In this document: piece by piece, positions 48,480-60,665 of the stretch
Numbering within the stretch: the stretch's first letter is position 1
Layout of the letters: every line of letters begins with the position of its first letter
Source of the DNA: Atherix ibis
Lineage: Eukaryota > Arthropoda > Insecta > Diptera > Athericidae
Direction of reading: 5' to 3'
Length of the DNA stretch: 64,000 bases
NCBI GenBank assembly: GCA_958298945.1
Contig: OY282610.1
Coordinates: forward strand, 30,330,167 to 30,394,166
Program-made: the position numbers and the translations under genes
The notes under the pieces: model-generated
Database searches by the model: none
What the model saw: only the letters and a program-made list of their open reading frames with translations
Told to the model about the DNA's origin: nothing

Positions 48480-49265
48480 TTGTATACTGACCATCTCAAA
48501 ACAGAACCACCATTTTTGTATACTGACTATACCCTTATTCGTACGACTTCCTACAAATTACCTCTAAAATACTACAACAACTCTCTGATACTTAAAATGA
48601 TCCCCTAAATCAAATAAACCAATAAACAGCCCCATTACCTACAGTCTAATAAGTTTCCTTCTAATTCTGTCGAAAAGCTTTGCAAATATATTTTCTTCCA
48701 TAGCTTACATTCATTACTGGAAATTCTCGGGCTTACTCCAAAAATTCATGCGGGTCCTTCCTTATACCTATCCTCAGGTCCTAAAATCATTCCTTCCCAA
48801 TCCATAATACCTTCTCTGCTACATTACCCCTAATTATACAGTCTGCCTTGTATCTGGAGAAAATCACCAACATACTTCCGTAGTTCCCGAACCCCAAATC
48901 CCAACCCTCCAGAACTGGCCTAGGACTTAAAATATAAAAACTAAAAAAACGAGAACCGTAACTCGTTTTTTTAGTTGTTATATTTACAAACAGTAAAGTA
49001 GCTTTATACATTACCCTACTGAAACCAAAATGGACTTATGGAATAGAATCCGGGCGCTCTTCTAACCCTACAGTTTTTCATGGAATATAATATCTTCAGT
49101 CGAAAATAATTCGTTTAATTGTCGTTAATACGTTTTATGTTCGTAATAGTCTTTTATTCACTCTCGTCTTTCTAATCATACTAATCCCCTTGTTCAAGAA
49201 CTAAACTCCACTACCTTCCCTATAAACGTCCATCGACTGTACAATTATCTACAAAAAAATTTTAA
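48480..49265 (+). pseudogene. Jockey-clade reverse transcriptase remnant 3
   Basis: PITYSLISFLLILSKSFANIF at about 48632-48694 matches the Jockey finger block TSYRPISLLPVLSKLFEKLL. The palm with GVPQG and FADD is missing. KPKWTYGIESG (from LKPIWTYGIQLWG), SKIIRLIVVNTFYVRNSL (from QSKILRxIVNAPWYVRNS) and NPLVQELN (from HPNPLAQxLL) follow in shifting frames, so a large central deletion is present. A 20-bp phrase catttttgtatactgac near 48485 is duplicated at 48511, just before the fingers. Confidence 0.78.
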
Positions 49266-51705
49266 AAAAAGTAGACATTTTTCGAATTAATAAATTACAC
49301 GAAAAATATATTACAAATTTGATATTGTATATTATCCTTGACCTAATTAATATCAGTTAAAATAGAAAAATTGAAAATAATAGAAAATTATACCAAAATA
49401 CATAGAGTAATAAATTATTCCAGTTGGTATGAAGTCTCTAACAATTTATGTACATACTTTTAAAATCTCCTAATCTATACATATGTATTTATCTACACAT
49501 GACTACACAAATCCATATATGTAAATGGGCATATTGTACTCGATTATAACTGACGGACAACTAAAAGGTGTAATGGTTAGTTGTAGATTACCAATCAGAA
49601 TAAATTAGCATCGTAAAGCAATCCTGCAATGGATATTTACATATGAGAAAGCAAATGTCGAAATCTTGAAGGATATGAGTAAATAGATCCTCACAGACGA
49701 AAAATTGAACAGTATCAGTGTCTCTGAAAGATTATTCCAATTACTACAATGTACACGAGTACAGAAAACAAAGGACCTGAATTATTGATCTATATACATT
49801 TTCATACGTTTTAAGAGCAACTACTATGGGGACAATCGAAACGAATACCAAAGTTTGCAAAAGAACAAAAGATAAATCTGAACAGATGTACGAGTATCTT
49901 GTATGTAAGGATGTTCCCTATCAAACGTACCAAAGGATAACAAATTTAAATTATATATTATCGTGCAAGTGTATAGTCTATTTGCAAATCTATATCTATT
50001 TACCTAACATTTTATTCATCCCACGTTATTATATCATCATATCATTTTTGTTCAGTTTTCAACTATCCTATGTTATGTCCAGCTATCGGAACAATTCTAT
50101 AAAATAATATAGGAACTCTTGAAATCACAGAAAATTACATTGCCACTAAAAATTCTAAACAATAAAAATAGTGAAAATTCCCAAGTTTTCAAAACAAATC
50201 GAAATAAATAAAGTTTGGAAATATAGAGAAAATCTACAATATCGACTGCTGTTCAATTTCGTTTTAACAATTGCATAAATCTCCTATATAAAATAATTGA
50301 ATGATAGCAATTGTTACTGAAAATTCACCATTGGCAATACAAACACTAAAAAGAATTGAGTTCCAAGAAAGTAACTATCGCAAAATGTACACAATAAAAA
50401 AAGCACCAAGGATTCAACAGGATTGAATACTAAATTTATACAATTTTCTTAACACTATTGGTCTAGGTATTCTGTAGATACCAACTTATAATACGAGTAC
50501 ATTAAAATACAACTAAATATATAAGAGATGATAAAATAGTAGGTATTAAGTTTTATACTATTCAAAGTACTTGTATATTTATAATACTCGTACTTCTATG
50601 TTATCGTATTTATCTACTGTTCAAATGGAATAATCGAAGTTTTTCCTTCATTTCATTGTAAATTCTACTTAAACTTTTTACAAGACAAATCAATCTCAAG
50701 TACTCGTAGATTCGTTTTTGTAAAATTTTCTTTTATTTTCATAGGAACTATTTTCCTTACTAAAAGTAGATTTACAATAAATCATCAATATTTAAATGAT
50801 AAACTGTAGATTTTCATATAAGTGTCAAAGATCATAAAAATGTTATGCTTTTCACACTTTTATCATATGTTATCCAGTTTGCTATAAATTTGTTTGAAAC
50901 TTTTCTATATTCTTTTATTTTTCCAAATAAAATTATTTAATTTTTCTCTCTGATTTTGAATGAAAAAAATATATTTTCTTTGAAAGTTCTTTTCGTAAAT
51001 CTCAATGATCATCTGAATCAAATTGCCTTAAATTAAAGGCTGCTCTAGAATATGCTCTAACAAGCTATTTATATGCAAAAAATTCAATAATAGCTGCTCA
51101 TAGAAACAGGCAAAAATTGGACACAAATTGTGACAAGGAGCTTATTACAGTGAGAGTAAGAGATCCTTACACGACCACTTGCATATAAAATACCGTAGTA
51201 CCCGTAAAGAGGATTATAGATTTATAAATATATTTGTTCCATTTCTGAGTACTCCGATATTATCCTCGATCATCAGTCCGGGTTATGCCATCGCTTTTTA
51301 TGTGAATGATCTTTATACTGTAGACTATATTTCCATAGGTTACAGTTTTCTGATACTTCAATGAAGAAACATTTGAGAAATCTTCGTTTTTTCTGTAATT
51401 TTCTTCATTTTTTTCTTGGAAACTTTTTACTAGCTCTTTCGTCTAATCTATTCTGTATATTAAAAATTTTGCCTGCAACCTTCGATTGAAAAATTTACTC
51501 CCACGCAAGTATCTTAGAATACTTAAAAATGGTAAAATACCAACAGGTGCGGATCTCATTTTTTTTTAAATTTCTATTGAACATTTTTTTCATATCAAAC
51601 AGTTCATAATATTAGAAAGTAGTTGATCAATAAATTCGAAAAAGTTTTATAATCGCTATAATAATGTTGGTTATAGGAATAGGAGAGTTTAGTTTCTTGT
51701 AAAGC
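49266..51705. other. AT-rich non-coding DNA
   Basis: No supported gene. The frame at 49826-50107 has no motif. At 51.04-51.18 kb a stretch (ttgtgacaaggagctta) weakly resembles sequence beside the RNase H scrap at 40.08 kb; too weak to call. Confidence 0.5.
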
Positions 51706-53283
51706 AACTATTTTTACTGACAATTTTTACCGAGAATAGTTTTTACTGAAAGTAGTTTTCACTGAAAACAGTTTTCACTGAAAATGGTTTTACTGAAAAC
51801 ATTATTACTGAAAACAGTTTTTACTGAAAACAGTTTTTACTGAAACCAGTTTTTACTGAAAACTATTTTTACTGAAAATAGTTTTTGCTAAAAACAGTTT
51901 TTACTGAAAGCAAGTTTTTACTGAAAAGAATTTTTACTGAAACATTTTTTACTGAAAACATTTTTTACTGAAAATAGTTTTACTGAAAACAGTTTTGACT
52001 GAAAAATATTTTTACTGAAAAAAGTTTTACTGAAAACAGTTTTTACTGAAAACAGTTTTTACTGAAAACAGTTTTTACTGAAAACAGTTTTTACTGAGAA
52101 TAATTTTTACTGAAAAGAATTTTTACTCCAAACATTTTTTACTGAAAACAGTTTTTACTGAAAATAGTTTTACTGAAAACAGTTTTTATTAAAACCACTT
52201 TACTCAAATTTCTGTTTACTCCAAACATTTTTACTGAAAACCATTTTTACTGAAAACAGTTTTTGCTAAAAACAGTTTTTACTGAAAGCAAGTTTTTACT
52301 GAAAAGAATTTTTACTGAAACAGTTTTTGCTAAAACCAGTTTTTACTGAAACCAGTTTTTTATAAAACCAATTTACTGAAACTTCTGTTTACTCCAAACA
52401 TTTTTTACTAAAAACATTTTTTACTGAAAATAGTTTTACTGAAAACAGTTTTGACTCAAAACAGTTTTTACTGAAACCAGTTTTGTATAAAACCAATTTA
52501 CTGAAACTTCTGTTTACTCCAAACATTTTTTACTGAAAACATTTTTTACTGAAAATAGTTTTACTGAAAACAGTTTTGACTGAAAAATATTTTTACTGAA
52601 AAAAGTTTTACTGAAAACAGTTTTTACTGAAAACAGTTTTTACTGAAAACAGTTTTTACTGAAAACAGTTTTTACTGAGAATAATTTTTACTGAAAATAA
52701 TTTTTACTCCAAACATTTTTTACTGAAAACAGTTTTTACTGAAAATAGTTTTACTGAAAACAGTTTTTACTGAGAATAATTTTTACTGAAAAGAGATTTT
52801 ACTGAAAACAGATTTTTCTGAGAAGAGTTTTTACTGAAAAAACATTTTTTACTTAAACAAATTTTTACTGAAACCAATTTTTACTGAGACCAATTTTTAC
52901 TGAAAATAGTTTTTATTAAAACCACTTTACTCAAATTTCTGTTTACTCCAAACATTTTTACTGAAAACCATTTTTACTGAAAACAGTTTTTACTGAGAAC
53001 AGTTTTGACTGAAAACAGTTTTAACTGAAAACAGTTTTTACTAAAAACAAGTTTTTACTCAAAAGAGTTTTTACTGAAACTATGTGTAGTTTCTACTAAA
53101 ACCAGTTTTTACTAAAACCATTTTACTGAAGCTTCTGTTTACTCCAAATATTTTTTACTGAAAACAGTTTTTACTGAAAAGAGTTTTTACTGAAACCAGT
53201 TATTGCTGAAATAAGCTTTTACTGAAAACAGATTTTAAGGAAAAGAGTTTTTACTGAAAACAGTTTTTACTGAAAACAGCTTT
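51706..53283. repeat. Tandem array 1: heterogeneous 15-17-bp units
   Basis: About 100 units of the type TTTTTACTGAAAACAG (16 bp) with many variants (GAAAATAG, GAAACCAG, TCCAAACA, TTATTAAAACCA). Variants recur in the same order, showing higher-order structure: the block around cagttttgactgaaaaatat at 51990 recurs at 52571; gtttttgctaaaaacag at 51881 recurs at 52259; the attaaaaccactttactc block at 52182 recurs at 52909. No open frame is maintained. Confidence 0.95.
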
Positions 53284-54426
53284 TACTATAAATTTTTACT
53301 GTAAATTTTTACTGTAAATTTTTACTGTAAATTTTTACTGTAAATTTTTACTGTAAATTTTTACTGTAAATTATTACTGTAAATTTTTACTGTAAATTTT
53401 TACTGTAAATTTTAACTGTAAATTTTAACTGTAAATTTTAACTGTAAATTTTTACTGTAAATTTTTACTGTAAATTTTTACTGTAAATTTTTACTGTAAA
53501 TTTTTACTGTAAATTTTTACTGTAAATTTTTACTGTAAATTTTTACTGTAAATTTTTACTGTAAATTTTTACTGTAAATTTTTACTGTAAATCTTTACTG
53601 TAAATTTTTACTGTAAATTTTTACTGTAAATTTTTACTGTAAATTTTTACTGTAAATTTTTACTGTAAATTTTTACTGTAAATTTTTACTGTAAATTTTT
53701 ACTGTAAATTTTTACTGTAAATTTTTACTGTAAATTTTTACTGTAAATTTTTACTGTAAATTTTTACTGTAAATTTTTACTGTAAATTTTTACTGTAAAT
53801 TTTTACTGTAAATTTTTACTGTAAATTTTTACTGTAAATTTTTACTGTAAATTTTTACTGTAAATTTTTACTGTAAATTTTTACTGTAAATTTTTACTGT
53901 AAATTTTTACTGTAAATTTTTACTGTAAATTTTTACTGTAAATTTTTACTGTAAATTTTTACTGTAAATTTTTACTGTAAATTTTTACTGTAAATTTTTA
54001 CTGTAAATTTTTACTGTAAATTTTTACTGTAAATTTTTAATGTAAATTTTTACTGTAAATTTTTACTGTAAATTTTTACTGTAAATTTTTACTGTAAATT
54101 TTTACTGTAAATTTTTACTGTAAATTTTTACTGTAAATTTTTACTGTAAATTTTTACTGTAAATTTTTACTGTAAATTTTTACTGTAAATTTTTACTGTA
54201 AATTTTTACTGTAAATTTTTACTGTAAATTTTTACTGTAAATTTTTACTGTAAATTTTTACTGTAAATTTTTACTGTAAATTTTTACTGTAAATTTTTAC
54301 TGTAAATTTTTACTGTAAATTTTTACTGTAAATTTTTACTGTAAATTTTTACTGTAAATTTTTACTGTAAATTTTTACTGTAAATTTTTACTGTAAATTT
54401 TTACTGTTAATTTTTACTGTAAATTA
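53284..54426. repeat. Tandem array 2: homogeneous 13-bp satellite
   Basis: The unit is TTTTTACTGTAAA, 13 bp, repeated about 87 times by length. Almost all units are identical; exceptions include one ttattactg near 53370, a cluster of three ttaactg units near 53410-53445, one tctttactg near 53590, one ttaatg near 54037 and one ctgttaat near 54405. Each unit junction contains GTAAA-TT-TTTAC, a 5-bp inverted repeat. It directly continues array 1, with which it shares TTTTTACTG. Confidence 0.97.
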
Positions 54427-54538
54427 TTACTGAAAATTGTCACTGGAAATTGTTACTGAAAATTGTTACTGGAAATTGTTACTGAACATTTTTACTGAAC
54501 ATTTTTACTGCAAATTTTCACTGAAAATTTTTACTGAC
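54427..54538. repeat. Degenerate right edge of the tandem array
   Basis: Eight or nine units of 12-14 bp alternate between attgttactgaaa, attgttactggaa and atttttactgaac forms before the array ends at gactagcttcc. Divergence at the edge and homogeneity in the middle are the usual satellite pattern. Confidence 0.9.
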
Positions 54539-55169
54539 TAGCTTCCGAAATAGATATTAAAAGTGAATGCGCCTAAAAAGTATCTATGCTACTTTTACCT
54601 TCTGCAGATACCGAAAAAATGTTAAGTTCTCTAAAAAGAACTATATGTAAAAATGACAAACAAATGGACAAAAGCGGTTTGTGGGACTATTTACTTAAAA
54701 TCCGCATATACACAAAAAAGAATTGAACTTAATCGATGATGTAGAATATTACTACTACTATTAGATGAACTATAAATAATAAATATATTTAAAAAAAATA
54801 CCTGAACGTACGGATTTAAACTTTGGGGTTTTACCAAATCCTGTAGCTCCCGTTGAATACAATCCTTACATTCAACAATCGTTCGTAAAATTATCAACAC
54901 CCCTTCCTATACGCGTACTAATTTGATCCACCGTGATTTAAGTGCTTATTTTATTTCATCTTAAACTTCTATTAGCCAACTTTCTTGTTACAAGCCAGTA
55001 ATTCTAACTGTTGGTATTATGGCCTATCTAAACCTCTACTATCATTTGCACACAAGAGTAACTAGTATCCGTTACCTCCAGTCCTTAGACTGTGCCCGCG
55101 AAATGGGCTTTAACCTCAGCCACCACATTTCAGCCAAAGGCACTTCATCTTTCTGATCAGGCATACAGT
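54539..55169. other. Non-coding DNA right of the satellite
   Basis: No recognised gene. G+C rises toward 55.1 kb. Confidence 0.45.
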
Positions 55170-55640
55170 GTTTTAGCACTGTGAGGCACCCGGCCCCCAT
55201 GGTACCAGGTTTTGTTTAAAAGCACGTGGTGGGTTTTCTCACTCAAAGAGCTATATAGTAAGGAACTTTGTAAATTCCAAGCACTTCTAAGCCGGCTCAA
55301 GCCTATGGGCTCTCTGGTATTGATCATATTTTGATAGTTCTGACAGAAATAACCTCCTTGCAGGAGATTTGGAAAACAAAAACGAGGTACGCGAACTGGA
55401 GAATAGAGGGGCTGGTGAACGAATGGAATACTTGTTTCTGATAAGAATTTGCAAATTCACTAAGCTTAACAAAAAATTTAATGACTACAAAAATAAAACT
55501 TAATTTATAATACTCTGAAGCATTGCATATTTACCTGATGAAGTCCTTATACTTCTGGTTGCAGAGGTTTTTAGATACAAGCTTTATAGAAATCTGCACG
55601 ATTGCCAAATCACTCTCAGTTGGTTTCTACCAAATCGTAC
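55170..55640 (+). repeat. Partial, diverged relative of the 22.1-kb SINE candidate
   Basis: The segment gcagaggttt...caagctt...tgcacgattgccaaatcactctcagtt at 55561-55621 aligns well with the tail at 22.27-22.33 kb. Further left, ccatggtaccagg followed by aaaagcacgtgg may correspond to ccatggtcctacg...aaaaaccac there, with insertions. No B-box is visible in this copy. The minus-strand frame at 55287-55472 has no motif. Confidence 0.45.
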
Positions 55641-57189
55641 TGGTAATTTACAGAAGCTGATAAATAATTTTTCTTGATTTTTAAATAATTTCTTTTAACG
55701 GGAAACTGAAGAGAATATTTTAAATTTCAATAAACTTACCTGAAGTTAAACAGTTCTAAGGCATTATTCTAAAGCTTTGAAGGCTGCTGAGCAATTTATC
55801 AACTATTCAGAGAAAAAAAATTTATAATAATTTTAGATAAATGGAAAATGACATTAAAAATGGACTCAAATCATCGTCAAGAAATATAAAATCTTTAAAA
55901 TATCCTTGGATGATGTATTTTGTTTTTCAATTTTAAAATTATTCTTGATTTCGTAAAATATGAAAACATAATGAGAAAGAAAAAACTGGAGCATAATTTA
56001 ATAACTTCCTTGTATATTTTTCATATACTTAATGAATTGGAAAATAATTGAAGGATACTTCTGATTTGATCATGAATTGAGATGGAAAACATTCTTGCTT
56101 GACTGTCATAATCTCTTTTCCACCTGAATACTTATGAACATGTACTATATTCCATCAGAAAACAAGTAGAATAATAAAATTCCATCAGAAAATATTCAAT
56201 GACGAATATACTTATACGCGTCGGTGTTTGAGCGCAATAAATTATCGTAGGTGCACTTTTTTTTCTACAATACATGAACAAATATGGGAAATTGAAAGGA
56301 TTCGATGTAATTGTTTGCAGGAAAATCTTAAGAAATAGAAGATAAATAGCAGCAGGTGCCCAACAATGGATTCATCTCATCAGCTGCACAATCACATAAT
56401 GGCATGCGATGGAAGTGGCTCCCCAGTTCCATTTCTTCCCGTTCTGATTATGCAATATGCTTCCACAAATTCATATATCAAGGATGGCTTGCAACTGATG
56501 GCGCCATCGTTAGGTACTATTGCAACCAAAATAGTAACTGATACTACACGTTCTACATTCCTCCTAATCATAGTACACTATATAGTGTAGTCAAATATGC
56601 ATTTACGTAGGAGTAATATTCCCATCTACGAAGGGAAAAAACTGAAAGATTTTCTTTTAAACGAAATCATACTCACATTTCATTAGATTTGATTTATTTC
56701 ACTATGCATCTGGATCCTCTGATATGATATCATAAAAATAGAATATCTTAAGTGAAAAAAAAATTAATTACAGTTGTGCTAGATACACTATAGTTGTTTT
56801 TTTTTCATTTTCTTTGCTATTATTTTTGTTACTGTTGATATGTCATTTTGTAGAGGAATTGATATAAAATGACATGTCCATCGATTTTATCCATCGTCCT
56901 TTCTTGTCATATTTTTCTCCAATTCCAAAGTAAATTACTATGCAAACCGGAAATGATAATATAAAAATATAACAAGTGTTCTACGAGAGTTTTATCCCTA
57001 ATTTTTTAGCATTTGTAATTGAGTTACTACAAAATGGAATTTGTTCTCTAAATGGAATTTTTTTTTTATAGATACGGATAGATATAGTATAGTAAAAGTA
57101 GATTTAAATAATTCATCGAAGTTTCTTATGTTAGCATGTTTATTTATGAATATAAGTTAAGGCTTAGCTTTAGAGAAGGAAATAAAAGA
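55641..57189. other. Non-coding DNA with one GC-richer open frame
   Basis: Two overlapping plus-strand frames at 56356-56590 lie in a GC-richer patch. One begins at ATG as MDSSHQLHNHIMACDGSGSP. Neither matches a family I know, and neither has splice signals that convince me. The rest is AT-rich. Confidence 0.4.
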
Positions 57190-57860
57190 TAGATGCGAAT
57201 GGTTTTTTTAATAATGAGATACAACCGGATCACCAAAAAAAATGGGATTTTAGAGTCATGATGAATAATACTATTACGAACAAACAGAGCATCCATGAAT
57301 TTTACGACGTCTTTTAGATAAAAAGAATTGGATTTGCCGGAAGTGCCCCAGAGTTCTAGTCCGTAAGTCCAAATTGCAAAATGAATAGGGAGTATTAAAA
57401 ATTTAGTAAAGGATTTTTGACTGAAGGGAATGGATTCATTAGAAATTCAAAGGCTTAGAAGAGTCCCAGAGTTCTATTCCGTAAGCCCATATAGGTTTCC
57501 GTAGGACAATGTATAAAGTACTTTGCCGTCCGTAATAAGTTTATAATGATTGTCTAGAACTCAAAGTAGTTGATGGAATCGTTTATTTAGTTTTAGTATA
57601 TTAAGTTTAGTTTATGGACCCCAAGTCAAGCGTATGTCTAAGTTCAGTTGTAAGTGATTGCCATTTAGATTAATGGAAGGACAGTGTTCATGGCGGACAG
57701 TAAAATTTATGTGGACACATTTGGGTTCGTTCTGTTTAACTCTCTACTAAGCAAATCAGGTTATAGGATTTTGATTTGATTTTGGAGAATATCTAAAGCA
57801 TATTTAGAAGGGTGGCTATATCATCTGTATTTGCAATAGAGGAGTTCCGATATACTTTAA
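57190..57860 (-). pseudogene. Jockey-clade reverse transcriptase remnant 4
   Basis: Reading the minus strand, ANTDDIATL is the decayed FADD catalytic box. Traces of the HxTFTxRxxxCPxxxLNG stretch and LDIRLTWGP (from LDRRLTWKxH) follow in changing frames. LRKPIWAYGIELWDSSK then matches LKPIWTYGIQLWGxASKSN. A second, similar block AIWTYGLELWGTSGKSN follows about 118 bp later, then FVRNSIIHHDSKIP (from WYVRNxxIHxDLKIP). The repeated thumb block indicates an internal tandem duplication. Fingers are absent. Confidence 0.82.
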
Positions 57861-60287
57861 TATTGAATTACTAAAATTTCATTAAAAAATTTTACAATAA
57901 AAAATTAAGGAATATTAAAATTTCAATAAAAATTTTGTTCACAAAAATTTGGTTTTTCTTTTTACTATTTTTATATTATTACAACTTTACAATTTTTTGA
58001 TTAAAAAGACAATTAAATAAGAAAATTGATGAGCTTTTGTATAAAGAAATTTTTTTATTTTTTTTTGTCAAAAATAAAGTCACAATTTTTCAAAGAGTTA
58101 AAAGACTCTTTATCAGATTAGTTTTACTGATAATTCGAAAAATTTTAAGGGATAAGCTTTTGATATTTTTATTGTTGAAATAAAAAATTTCTCATAAGGC
58201 TTTATTTAATAAAACTGAAAATTGTAATTGTTAATCAATAAAAGTATTTCTTATAGTTTAGATTCAAAATTGATGCTAAAAAAATTGAGTACAGCAAATA
58301 CTGATAAAAACAATAGATTTTCAACAAGTAAAACAAGATCAGGTTTTTACCAAAGTCATAGATTTTGTCATTTGTAATAGTCATACTATTAGGAAACGAA
58401 ATTTTTAAAAAAATAATTTTAAATACTGGACAGCAAATTGTCTTGTTATGCCAGTTTAATTTTTTAAAGTTTTTAAAACAAAAAACAAAAAAACTTTACA
58501 TTTATATTTTTTTATTTCTATTGACGCCTTTTTACCAAAAACATCTGATCCTCTTCTATCATTTATTATTATCAGATGGAAAATATAATCCTTTTTTCTC
58601 TTTAAATGGGATTGGAACAAAACATTTTTTTTTTTAATTACTAATTAATATAGTACATTATGTAATCGTTATATGTGGCATAATATGAATATTTGTTTTT
58701 ATGAAAATTTTCCATAAATATTGAATATTTCTGATTTTTTTTATATCAAGCCTAATGAAACTGTTCACGAGTAAGTAAATTTGTTCGAAATTTCTCTCAA
58801 TTTTATGCTATGCTATACGATTCGTCGATTCGCATCGATTTAATTCAATTCGATTGCGTACCAAAATGACTGTGAATATTTATTTTAGCTCATTACTCAG
58901 CAATTCTGAAAGGTTAATCAATAGTAGAGGTAATTTTCAGATTCATGCAGGTATTTATTTAACGCTACAATTACTTTCTGAATACCATACTATACGCCTA
59001 CATGACATATTGAATGAATTATGGTATATAGTTAAAGCGATAATTATATATCCACACCTCAAACTTCCACACCTTCATCGATATCGTATTTCTCATTCAT
59101 TTTATATTTGATCATCTTTCTGCCTTTTTCTTCATGTACCAATCAATCCAAACACATCACCATCCCTTTCCACTATAAAAATATATAAATAAATAAATAT
59201 ACTCGTACAAATAGAAAAAAAGGTGAAACTTAGAAATCAACACAATATTATATTCGTATTGATCTATAACAGAAAATTTTTACGATTAAACATTATCATT
59301 ACTATTCCTTCGGAATAAATCATTATTAATACATGTATTTACAAATTTGTATGTATATATCAGCAGGATTTGCATTATATAAATATAATTTATCTAACAA
59401 ACATCATTAGCTAACCAATGTTTGGAAATTTTCTATTATTATATACAAATATTATCTGGAAAATAAATAATTTATTAAAAACATATCGTTCTTTTTTTTT
59501 CCATAAATTTAATAGCAAAGCAATTTTTTTTTCAAATCTATAAAGCATAAAATATTTAAAAAAAATTTATCACCGCATAAAAATATCCTTTTCGATGTAT
59601 TTTGTTAAATAATTTTAGAAAAAAAAAACTCTACATGAAACGATTTTGTTAGAAAATTATTCTTAAAGTTATTATTTTATTCTGATTTACTTAATTGTGG
59701 TCAAGGTAAAAAATCATACAAAATATAATCAATTCTAACAAATATAGTGCTTTTATTTGACATATATCAATTAGTGTACATATATATATTATTAAAGAAA
59801 ATATTTTATTTAATTTCATGTTTGCTATTTTATTCATTTAATACGAGTAATATATGAAAAAATTAAAGAGAATTTTAACAAATTCGGTAATTCTGTTTCT
59901 CACTCTAAGATGCGAATATTCTTCAATGAAGCATATTTCTCTTTTGGTGGAACGATTAAAAAACCATATTATCATAAACCATCCTCTAAAAATCTATAAA
60001 TAACTATGAAAAAGCTATTTTATCCATAAAAAGTGGCATTTTAGTTTGAAGATATTTTTTTGAAAATGAAAAATGATATACTTTTACAATAAATTCTGAC
60101 CACAATAGCCTTACGATATCCAAGTTTTCTTTTACCCCAAATTAAAAGATATTTATTGTATATTAATTATATGTTATTTTAACAAAATAGCGCCCCAAAT
60201 AAATTTGGTATTTACTGCACCTAAAGTTCCAAGGACTCGTAATTTCGAAATTTTGTATTGTTATATTGACATACAAAATTGTATCGT
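57861..60287. other. AT-rich non-coding DNA
   Basis: Nothing recognised. Plus-strand frames at 58365-58637 and 58854-59111 are AT-driven. Confidence 0.55.
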
Positions 60288-60665
60288 TCTAAAGCTTAAA
60301 AAAAATATTATATTTATTCAAATAATCCTTAAACTTAAAAGCATTTTGAAAATCATAATTTTTTCAGTCAAAAAAAAGGAAATAATCATTTAAAAGCAGC
60401 TCAAAATAATCGAGTCCTGCAAGAATTCTGTCGCAATTATTTTTATACAAAAAGGTATACTAAATTTCAATAAAAATTTTTCTCAAAAAAATTGTTATTA
60501 TTTTCTTTTAATTTTTCTAAAGCTTAAAAAAAATATTATATATATTCAAATAATCCTTAAACTTGACGGCATTTTAAAAGCATTATTTTTTTAGTCGAAA
60601 AAAAAGGGAAATAATCATTTAAAAGTACCTCAAAATGATCGTGTCCTGCAAGAATTCTATCAAAT
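60288..60665. repeat. Tandem duplication of a 145-bp AT-rich block
   Basis: A block beginning tctaaagcttaaaaaaaata and ending gtcctgcaagaattct occurs at 60288-60430 and again from 60516, 228 bp apart, with moderate divergence (roughly 85-90 percent by eye). It includes ataatcatttaaaag in both. Function unknown; probably an old local duplication. Confidence 0.85.

Noticed and set aside
51179..51364. AFYVNDLYTVDY read as a decayed RT FADD box
   Set aside because: No other RT motif at the right distance and no match to either LINE family; chance is likelier.
51706..54538. CRISPR-like array (regular repeats with variable stretches)
   Set aside because: Units are 13-17 bp with no unique spacers of constant length; no cas genes; eukaryotic context. 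It is a minisatellite/satellite.
56366..56590. ATG-initiated 74-codon frame beginning MDSSHQLHNH as a real small gene
   Set aside because: No known domain, overlaps another open frame of the same strand, and no promoter or splice support; noted only as a GC-richer frame.
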